Assembly (NCBI GenBank): GCA_035772735.1
Contig: JASDFA010000004.1
Coordinates: 21,665,501-21,729,500, forward strand
Length of the DNA: 64,000 nucleotides
Reading direction: 5' to 3'
DNA from: Datura wrightii
Taxonomy: Eukaryota > Streptophyta > Magnoliopsida > Solanales > Solanaceae
Positions 1 to 8,680 of the stretch are shown in pieces. The first letter of the stretch is position 1; every line of letters begins with the position of its first letter. The notes beneath the pieces are model-generated. The model made no database searches, was not told where the DNA came from, and worked only from the letters and a program-made list of their open reading frames with translations. A program made the translations under genes and the position numbers.

Positions 1-189
1 GTATTGTAGTGGATACATGTGTTTATATTATAGTGAAAGTCTATCTTTCGGAGAAAAGTTAGGAGGAATTATCCCTATAAATAGAGGGGTTCTCCTTCAT
101 TGTATTTCATCCCATCAAGAAAAATAAGAACTTCTCTCCTTCTCTCTTTCTCTACAATATTATTGTTCTTTCTTTATTATTTTATAACA
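1..189 (+). repeat. 5' LTR of copia element (partial)
   Basis: Bases 1-189 match 5555-5716 closely, including the shared stretch around the TATA-like ATAAATAGAGGG at about 80. The LTR ends with CA at 188-189. The left copy has about 28 extra bases of CT-rich sequence (about 138-165) absent from the right copy, so one copy has gained or lost that segment since insertion. The element's promoter would lie here: the ATAAATAGAG motif about 100 bases before the LTR end is a good plant TATA context. Confidence 0.9.
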
Positions 190-204
190 CGTTATCAGCA
201 CGAG
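190..204 (+). other. Probable primer-binding site of copia element
   Basis: Directly after the LTR end stands CGTTATCAGCACGAG. This sits where a primer-binding site must lie and is partly like the usual initiator-Met tRNA site (TGGTATCAGAGC), but it is not a full match. The identity of the primer tRNA is uncertain. Confidence 0.45.
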
Positions 205-264
205 ACTCTACCGTCTCAAAATTTGAAGGCTAAGGTATTTTTTTCCTCCCCTCTTTGTTTTAAT

Positions 265-1130
265 ATGGCTAATCTTATGAAACTTAAGTTAGTTGTCCTT
301 CAAAGTTTGGGCAAGAACTACCTTTCATGGGTGTTAAATGCGGAAATTCATTTGGATGCAATGGGTCTTGAAGAAACCATTAAAAGTGAAAACAAAGCAT
401 CAAACCAAAATCGTGCTAAGGCTATGATATTCTTGCGTCATCATATTGACAAAATATTAGAAATTGAATATCTCACGATTAAGGATCCACTTATTTTGTG
501 GAATAGCCTAAAAGAAAAATATGATCACATGAAGATGGTCATCCATCCAAAGGCACGATATGATTGGATGCATCTGAAGTTTCAAGACTATAAGTCTGTT
601 CATGAGTACAACTCTGTCATATTCAAAATTGTGTCTCAATTGAAACTATGTGTAGAGACTATTAATGATACTGATATGATAGAAAAGACGCTCTACACCG
701 TTCATGCCTCAAATGTGCTTTTGCAGCAACAATATCGAGAGAAACGTTTCATGAAGTATTCTGAACTAATTTCTCACCTTCTCTTGGCTGAACAAAATAA
801 TGATTTTTTAATTAAAAATCACGAGAACTGACCTACTGGATCTACACCATTCCCTAAAGTGAATGAGGTATACACTCACCATGCTAGGCGTGGAAAAGGT
901 CGTGGCTCTGGTCGTGGTCGTGATAATGGTCAAGAAAGAAATCATGTTCCTGGTGTTATCATTCATCAAATAAAAAATACCATCAAAATAAAAAAGAAAA
1001 GTATGAGAAGCATAAAGCGGTTGGATGCTTTCGATATGGTGGAAAAGTACACCATGCACGTGTGTGTCGTACTCCAAAACACTTGATTGAGCTTTATCAA
1101 GCATCATTAAAGAAGAAATAGAAAAATTTC
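265..1130 (+). pseudogene. gag: copia gag polyprotein (UBN2-type), broken
   Basis: The likely start is the ATG at 265 (protein begins MANLMKL); longer upstream reading is only open LTR and leader sequence. Residues about 1-190 after this start form the copia gag domain (UBN2/DUF4219 type): an early W-x-L-x-A-E-I-H-L motif, then DPLILWNSLKEKYDH and the helical block to about 830. A TGA at 829-831 breaks the frame. The C-terminal part follows in another frame from 859: a basic RGKGRGSGRGR run and a zinc knuckle at about 1027-1068 with spacing C-x2-Y-x4-H-x4-C, in which the second cysteine is replaced by tyrosine. The protein would coat and package the element RNA; this copy cannot. Confidence 0.88.
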
Positions 1131-1807
1131 GAGGCTAATTTTATCTCTGAAAATCATGTTGACATCACATGTTTGAATGTGGCAGATTTTTTTAAGCACC
1201 CTGAAGGAAAACTTGATCACTTAATTGGTGATGGTTCTGTGAAAATTGATTAGTTTGATTTTAATTTGTACCAATTTGTAGTAGTGAAGAAAGATCATGA
1301 GTACTAGCCATATTAGTATTAATTAGTCTAGTCATATTATTATTGATAAAGTTTAATCTAGTTTCATCTTATTTAAATAATATTTTGTTACTTTTTGAGG
1401 ATTTTTTTCGTTTCTCTAAAGAAAACCTGCACAACTGCATTATAAAGTGGAGCTCATGACGACGATCTAATGAGGAAACAAATGTATGCATTATTTTTTT
1501 TCCTTTTCATTTTGACATAAAAAAAAGAAGTCAGTTTTCTTTGAAAAAAGAGGGCATTAATCATTGACATTTATTTAACAAACTCATTTATTTGTTTCTC
1601 TCATGGAAACTTATTTATACCTTGACAAATTTGGTATATAAACAAGTTTATTTGTTAATTAACATAATGACAGTATATGATGTGTAGACGGTTATTAATT
1701 TGTTAATTATTTAGTAGAAGATAACTGTTAGTTAGTTACACTAAGTTTTACTTTGTATAAAATTTTAATATATATTTTATCTTATATACGTCATCTTATT
1801 TGAAGAT
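1131..1807 (+). other. copia gag-pol interval with stops
   Basis: The first 100 bases still look like gag tail (an HPEGKLDHLIGDGSV-like stretch before TAG at about 1250). From there to 1807 the sequence is AT-rich, rich in stops in all frames, and shows no retroelement domain. In intact relatives gag runs into protease without such a gap, so this is either decayed coding sequence or a later insertion of about 550 bases. I see no target duplication or terminal repeat that would identify an insertion. Confidence 0.5.
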
Positions 1808-3390
1808 ATGGATAATTCTCAAAGCAAGTTGTCCAATTATGAAGACATTTATTTGATTGATTCTGGAACAACACATGCGATATTCAAAGATGAGAAATAT
1901 TTTTCTCACTTAAACATGGGCAAGATAATTGTTACTACGATATCTGGTAGTACCAATTTGATTGAAAGTTTCGGGAAAGCCATTATAATCTTGTCTAAGG
2001 GAACTAAACTCATCATAAATAATGTCATATTTTCTCCTAAATCTCGGAGAAATTTGTTGAGTTTTAAAGATATCCGTGAAAATTATTATCATATCAATAC
2101 AATGGATGAGATGAATCTTGAATATCTTGGTATCACCAAGAATGTCTCTGAGCAGACATGTGTTATAGAAAAGTTCCCTGCTTTATCTTGTGGCTTGTAT
2201 TGGACAAAGATTAGTGTAATTGAAGCACATTCTATAGTAAACCAGAAGTTTACTCATTTCAATACTTTCATACTTTGGAATGATCAACTGGGACATCCTA
2301 GATCTATAATGATGAGACAAATTATAGAAAATTCAAATGGACATCCATTAAAGAACTTGAAGATTCTTTCAGATGGTGAATTTTTTTGTACTACTTGTTA
2401 TCAAGGCATGTTAATTGTGAGATTATCACCAACAAAGGTTGATATTGAGTCCCCTGCATTCTTGGAACATATACATGGGGATATTTGTGGACCTATTCAC
2501 CCACCTAGTGGGTCGTTTAGATACTTCATGGTCCTAATATATGCTTCTTTTAGATGGTCTCATGTGTGCCTATTGTCATCTCGAAACCTGGAATTTGCAA
2601 AATTATTGGCACAAATAATATGATTATGGGCACAATTTCCTGATAATCAAATTAAGTATATTCGCCTTGATAATGCTGCAGAGTTTTCATCTAAAACATT
2701 TAATAATTATTGCTTATCAATAGGGATAAAAATTGAACATCATGTAGCTCATGTTCAACTCAAAATGGCCTTGCCGAGTCATTAATTAAACGTCTGCAGT
2801 TGATAGCAAGACCTTTTCTCATGAAAATTAGGCTGCCCGCTTCTATTTGAGTTCATGCGATTCTGCATGCTACAATACTTATTTGTCTCAGACCGACAAA
2901 TAATCATAAATTTTCTCCATTGCAATTGATTTTAGGTCAAGAACCTAATATATCTCATCTGAGAATTTTTGGATGTGTTGTATATGTGCCTGTAGCACCA
3001 CTACATCGCACAAAGATGGGTCCCCAAAGAAGGTTAAGAATTTATGTTGGGTTTGAATCGCCCTCCATTATTCGCTACCTTGAACTATTAACTGGAGACA
3101 TGTTCACTGCTTGATTTGTAGATTGTCGGTTTGATGAGACAGTTTTCTCAAAATTAGGGGGAGAAAATAGTGAAATCAAAAGAGAAATTTTGTGAAAAAA
3201 TCCATCACTGTCTCATCTTGATCCACGTGCTTCTATTTGTGAGCAAGAAGTACAAAAGATTTTTCACCTGCAAAAAATTGCAAATCAAATGCCAAACGTA
3301 TTTACAGATTTGAAAAGAATTACTAAATCACATATTCCTGCAGAGAATGTCCCAATTCGAATTGATGTCCCTAAAGGACCATATATACTA
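1808..3390 (+). pseudogene. pol: copia pol, protease and integrase part, broken
   Basis: The frame opens with the aspartic protease site IDSGTTHAIFK (D-S-G-T). The GAG-pre-integrase domain follows with WNDQLGHPRSIMMRQI, then a C-x2-C pair (CTTC) and the integrase core with HGDICGP (first catalytic Asp) and, after a TGA at 2621-2623, RLDNAAEF (second Asp). Further downstream LRIFGCVVYVP and the YVGF motif typical of the copia integrase C-terminus are seen at 2920-3114. Stops at 2621 and about 2849, and shifts near 2760 and 3115, break it. The product would cleave the polyprotein and insert cDNA; the frame here is dead. Confidence 0.9.
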
Positions 3391-3559
3391 GTGTCATAGC
3401 TAATGAGTCCAAAGCACGCCTAAAGTGTGGTAGACCATTGGGTTCTAAGGATCGAAATTCTAGGAAAAGAAAAATAAATGGCCAAGATGACACTACGAAA
3501 GAACCACATATTGAAGTTCAAGATTTGAGAAATTTTGATATCCATGAAGGAATCAATGA

Positions 3560-5313
3560 GCCTGAGACTTAAGAAAATGAGGAACAATCTATAAATTCAA
3601 GTGATGTTGAAATTAATCGATCAAAAATAGTGGTGAATTATGTCTTTGCATATGATGTTGCAACAAAAATCATGCAAGATAGTGAGGATCTTGAACCTCA
3701 ATCTGTCACAGAATGTCGACAAAGAAATGATTGGCCAAAATGGCAAGAAGCAATTCAATCAGATTTGAATTCACTTGTCAAGCGTGAAGTTTTTGGACTG
3801 ATAGCTCAAACACCTAATAGTATTAAACCTGTTGGCTATAAATGGGTCTTTGTGTGAAAAAGAAATAGTAAAAATGAAGTAAAAAGGTACAAAAAATGCC
3901 TTGTTGCACAAGAATTTTCACAAAGGCCTGGGGTCAACTATGAAGAGATATAGTCACCAGTTATGGATGCAATAACATTGCGTTATCTTATTAGTTTCAC
4001 TGTCCATGAGAAGTTTGAAATGCATTTTATGGATATGGTTACAACTTATCTATATGGATCACTTGATAATGAGATATACATGAAAATTCTTGAAGGATTT
4101 AAAATGCTTGAAGCATATCGTTCAAAGTCTCGGGAAATGTATTCAATTAGATTGCAAAGATCATTGTATGGTTTGAAGCAATCTGAACGCATGTGGTATA
4201 ACCGTCTTAGTGAATATTTATCTAAGAAAGGTTATATAAATAATGAAATTTTCCCATGTGCTTTTATAAAGAAAACAACATCGGAGTTTGTCATACTTGA
4301 TGTTTATGTAGATGACATAAACCTTATTGGAACTCCAATAGAGCTTCAAAAGGAAATTGATTATTTAAAGAAGGAATTTGAGATGAAATACCTTGGAAAG
4401 ACAAAATTATGTCTTGGTCTGCATATTGAGCATTTGAAAAATGGTGTCTTTATTCATCAATCTGCCTATACAGAAAAGGTGTTGAAAAGATTTTATATAG
4501 ATGGTGCACATCCATTAAGTACTCCGATGGTTGTTCGATCATTTGATGTGAATAAGGATCCATTTCGACCTCAAGAAAAGAATGAGGAAATTCTTGGTCC
4601 TGAAGTACCATATCTTAGTGTAATTGGTGCACTAATGTATCTTGCTAATACTACAAGACCTGATATAGCCTTTTCGGTTAATTTGTTAGTAAGGTATAGT
4701 TGTGCTCCTACTAGGAGGCATTGGAATGGGATCAAACACATAATTCGGTATCTAAAAGGAACTATCGGTATGAGCTTATTTTATTCTAATAATTACAGTC
4801 CCGATCATGTTGGTTATGCCGATGCAGGGTATTTATCTGACCCACACAAAGCTCGATCTCAAATTGGCCACGTGTTCATATGTGGAGGTACTACCATATC
4901 TTGGAGATCTACAAAGCAGTCTCTTGTAGCTACTTCATCAAATCATGCTGAGATAATAGCTATTCATGAAGCAAGCCGAGAATGTGTATGGTTGAGGTCC
5001 ATGATACATCTCATTAGAGAAAAATGTGGTTTGAAATGTGACAAAGCACCCACAATTTTGTATGAAGATAATGCAGCATGCATAGCACAACTAAAGGGAG
5101 GATTCATAAAAGGAGATAGAACGAAACACATCTCGCCAAAGTTTTTCTACACACATGAATCTAAAAGAATGGTGATATCAATGTGCAACAAATTCGTTCA
5201 AGTGACAATGTGACTGATTTATTCACCAAGTCTCTACCAACTGCAACTTTCAAGAAGATGGTGCAGAAGATCGGGATGCAAAGATTCAAGGATGTTCTAA
5301 TTAGGGGAGTTAA
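3560..5313 (+). pseudogene. pol: copia pol, reverse transcriptase and RNase H part, broken
   Basis: The RT domain begins near 3720 with WPKWQEAIQSDLNSL and KPVGYKWVFV. A stop at 3855 and another near 3950 precede a 416-codon open stretch from 3963 to 5213. That stretch carries LYGSLDNEIYMK, SLYGLKQSERMWYNRL and the catalytic YVDDINLIG box (about 4303), then RNase H with YADAGYLSDP, TKQSLVATSSNHAEI and YEDNAACI (second and third acidic positions). A frameshift near 5165 moves the last part (TDLFTKSLPTATFKKM, ending about 5313) into another frame. The RT catalytic residues themselves are preserved, so decay is moderate. Confidence 0.92.
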
Positions 5314-5499
5314 TAAACGTTGTACTCTTTTTCCCTTATGAGGTTTTGTCCCACTGGGTTTTCCTTGTAAAGTTTTTAATGAGGCAGGCAAAATGCGTAT
5401 TATTAGATATGTGTACTCTTTTTTCTTCACTAGATTTTTTCCGACTGGGCTTTTTCTAGTAAGGTTTTGACGAGGCACATATCTATCAAATAAACATTC

Positions 5500-5508
5500 A
5501 AGGAGGAG
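5500..5508 (+). other. Polypurine tract of copia element
   Basis: AAGGAGGAG stands immediately before the TG of the right LTR, the position of the plus-strand primer. Confidence 0.75.
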
Positions 5509-5716
5509 TGTTATAAATATATTTGTATTATGGTGAATGTCTATAAAGGTATTTGTATTGTAGTGGATACATGTGTTTATATTATAGTGAAAGTCTATCT
5601 TTTGGAGAAAAGTTAGGAGGAATTATCCATATAAATAGAGGGTTCTCCTTCATTGTATTTCATCCCATCAAGAGAAATAAGAACTTCTCTTGTTCTTTCT
5701 TTATTATTTTATAATA
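5509..5716 (+). repeat. 3' LTR of copia element
   Basis: The segment starts TGTTATAAATAT and ends at the position homologous to the left LTR's ATAACA (here ATAATA, so the terminal CA has mutated). About 208 bases long. Two short near-repeats of a GTATT(A/G)TAGTGG-like unit occur at its start (about 5525 and 5555). Confidence 0.88.
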
Positions 5717-6940
5717 ATTTTAATATTTTTTAAATATTATTGGTGATTATTTGAATTTTATTTGCAAAATTATTGAAAATTTTACGTTTACTTATTTTTC
5801 TTAGTAATAAAATTATAAAATTAAAGATATATGAGATATACATCACGTAAATCCATGGGACTTAAGCCCCCTGTTTTCAGGCTTACGCCTCATCTGTACT
5901 ATGTAAAATGCCTCACATCATGGTTCCACCTTTTAAAACACCGATTTTAACAAATTGATTATTGGAGTTTATTCTTTACAATATATGAAACTTATATTTT
6001 AAATTTGAGCTTATTTGGAGTAGATTCGGGTGTTGAATTGCTGAGATTCAAAGAACAAATTTGTTATTTTGACAAAACAAACTCGGACATATATGTCTGA
6101 GATTTAAAACAATTTTTATATGTACTTCAAACATGAATTTTCAATTACAATCGCGTATATCTAAATTATTTTCAAAAATAAATAAACTCATAAAAAATTA
6201 TATAACAAATATTAATTAAATAACGACTCCAGAAATAAATATTTATGCAGTTCGTACCCCCAAAAAGAAATCGAAGAGAAGAAATACTGCAACACCACAC
6301 AACCGAGTATAATATAGCTGTAGCATGTAACCGAGGTTTAAACTATCTATCAACACACAAATTGGAAAAAATGGAAGTTCACGGAAAGTAGAAACGATTA
6401 TAATATTTTATTAATATCTCTAGAAAGAAATAATAAAAATTGAGTCAAATTAAACAGATTTAGGTTATTAATCTATTATTTAATTCATTTAGTTTGAGGC
6501 ATTCACATAAATGTTCTTATTTTATCGTGATTTTTAATTTAAGAAAATTTTATAACTGGGCAATAATTTGAAAGAAAATAGATTTAAGTAACAAAATTTA
6601 CTTATTTACATAAAATGACAATATTTTATGTGTCGTGTATTGTATTTAACATAGGTAAAATGTAACAAAATACAAATACAAAATCTAAAATTTGAGTGAT
6701 TTTAGGGATTATGTCTCAAATAAAAATTCAATTATCATAAATCACTCAAGTGATAATTATTCCGTTCCATTAATAATAAGATTCTAATAAAGGACAGAAT
6801 TCTTATTTACCATAACAACTTGTGAAATAAAAATAATTAACAAAATAGTTTATTTCCTGTTATAAAATAGCAGAATAAGAAAAATTAGTAATAAATGAAT
6901 ATTTGTGTCATAAAATACAAGAAAAATACATACAAGATTA

Positions 6941-7166
6941 TGTATTTGAATGTATGAAAATAAAACTAATGTATATTTCTGCTAAAATAAATATTTTGTA
7001 AAAATAAATACATAATCATTCCAACAAATACATATCTGAAATATTTAAATATATGTATTTGAATGTATGAAAAATAGAACAAATATGTATTCCTGCTAAA
7101 ATAAGTATTTTGTAAATATAAATATATAACCATTCCAACAAATACATGTCTGAAATATTTAAATGT
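6941..7166. repeat. Two tandem copies of a 113-bp unit
   Basis: Both units begin TGTATTTGAATGTATGAAAA (6941 and 7054), share the CATTCCAACAAATACAT block, and end with TGAAATATTTAAAT. They differ by scattered substitutions and a single small indel. AT-rich and non-coding. Confidence 0.85.
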
Positions 7167-7504
7167 ATATGTATAATAGCATTATCGTGTTGCAATGTAT
7201 GATTTCATTTTCTTCCATAAATACAATTAAATATATTTATATGTTTTATGAATATATACCTCTTGTTAATCGTTTCGGTGTTGTATTTTCCGTCACTGAT
7301 GAAACTTTGAATACTCAAAATACAAAACCCTAAAATTTAAAAATATACACGGTTACAAAATTAAATATCTAAATACATATAATACATAAATTATAAAATG
7401 TACAAATATGATTTTCAAAATCAAAAAATAAATCAACTTGAGATTTCAAAATATCATAAAGATTTGAATTCAAAAAAAAATATTTTAGCGAATTAAAGAA
7501 GAAA

Positions 7505-7580
7505 AAATATATATACATGTACATATATATACATATACATTATATATATACATATATATATTTATATATATATTTAAAAT
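7505..7580. repeat. AT/AC-rich microsatellite
   Basis: The tract consists of imperfect TATATA and TACATA repeats running for about 75 bases. Confidence 0.85.
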
Positions 7581-8028
7581 TAAAAAGCAAAATAGAAATC
7601 AGGAATGGAACTTACTTAATTTAACAAGATTATGTAACAATTGCAGCAGATTTTGCGAGATTTGTGGGCAGTTAAAGGAGGAAAATATGAGGTTGGAGAT
7701 GAAGATGATGGAGAGAGAACAAGAAATGAGTTAGGTGGGGAGTTACTGCAGTAAGTTAAGAAACATTGTAAAAAAATAAAAATACAAAGTAAAAGAATAA
7801 AAATTGACACATTAAATGAAATAAAGCCATTATGTGTAATTTTTTAAAACTATGACCATTATATGTAAATAGTTTTTTAAATGTGTTATGATATGTAATT
7901 TTTTCTTTTAATTTTTATTCTTTAAATTTGTGATCTTTAGTTTTTGTCCTTTAAAACTTTAAGTGATAAAAAAATAATCAAAAATACTCTTAATAAAAAA
8001 AAAATTGGCAAGACATAAACTTTTGCCC

Positions 8029-8080
8029 AATTTATGCCTTAAGACAAAAATTCATACAAATTGTCTTAAGAGCATAAATT
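8029..8080. repeat. Short foldback (inverted repeat)
   Basis: The arms AATTTATGCCTTAAGACAA (8029-8047) and TTGTCTTAAGAGCATAAATT (8061-8080) pair over 19 bases with a single bulged A at 8071 and a 13-base loop. Could be a MITE remnant or an RNA hairpin; no terminal duplication is evident. Confidence 0.75.
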
Positions 8081-8165
8081 AAGTAGTATGAACTTGTATT
8101 GAATTTATGTCTTTAAGGTATAAATTAAGTAGTATGAACTTATATCTTAACCTAAGCTTCTACCA
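8074..8165. repeat. Tandem duplication with 46-bp spacing
   Basis: ATAAATTAAGTAGTATGAAC occurs at 8074 and again at 8120, each followed by TT(G/A)TAT. The first copy overlaps the right arm of the adjacent foldback. Confidence 0.7.
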
Positions 8166-8425
8166 CAAATTTAATAATATGAATTTATATAAATTCAATA
8201 GGAAATAACATGAAGTTTGGCTATGTCTTACAATTTTTTTTTTATTTTGCAAATTTTGTTTGTGCAAGAACTTGTTTTCTTCCAACCATATCAGCCCAAA
8301 ATTTTTGAATAGAATTGGACATCAGTCCATCTATTATTTCAGCCAACCCTAACAATCCCAAACGGCCCAAACAGCCAATTTGACACCACTTTGCACTCTA
8401 GTGGGTGAAACTTTCGCTGCACCAA

Positions 8426-8431
8426 TTTATT
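8426..8431 (-). terminator. Possible poly(A) signal of the MORF gene
   Basis: AATAAA is read on the minus strand here, about 250 bases after the stop codon. Position fits a plant 3' UTR; the motif alone is weak evidence. Confidence 0.35.
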
Positions 8432-8680
8432 GCAATTCAAGCTATAGCATAGATGCCCTTCCAGGCTGAAAACAATAATCCAATTAGGAATCCAAACTTC
8501 TAATAAGGTGATGGCACTGAAATACATGAGAGGAACTTCTGATTTTTGGCACTGCATAACTCCAAATATAATCATTCGTACTTCCAACAACTATGATGAG
8601 AACGTTCTATCAAACACAAGACATTAATTCGTGAAATAAAACCATCTAGCATTGACAACTAAACACGTATCTACAGCTGC

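Larger units (their letters stand above)
1..5716 (+). mobile_element. Ty1/copia LTR retrotransposon, degenerate, left end outside window
   Basis: The order of parts is LTR, gag, protease, integrase, reverse transcriptase, RNase H, LTR, which is the Ty1/copia order (integrase before RT). The window opens inside the left LTR; comparison with the right LTR shows that about 45 bases of the left LTR are missing. The gag and pol frames are interrupted by several stops and frameshifts, so this copy cannot be autonomous. The right LTR begins TGTTATAAAT just after a purine tract. A much older relative of the same family lies at 12930-16450. I do not assign a named lineage with confidence. Confidence 0.93.
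5717..8280. other. AT-rich intergenic region without recognised gene
   Basis: No coding sequence or element domain is recognisable on either strand. The content is strongly AT-rich with many homopolymer and dinucleotide runs. Local structures are listed separately: a 113-bp tandem duplication, an AT microsatellite, a foldback and a 46-bp period duplication. A 64-codon minus-strand open frame at 7616-7810 has low-complexity content and no gene-like features. The part near 8200-8280 would be downstream flank of the MORF gene. Confidence 0.6.

Noticed and set aside
7616..7810. 64-codon minus-strand open frame
   Set aside because: Low-complexity composition, no domain, no supporting splice or promoter context.
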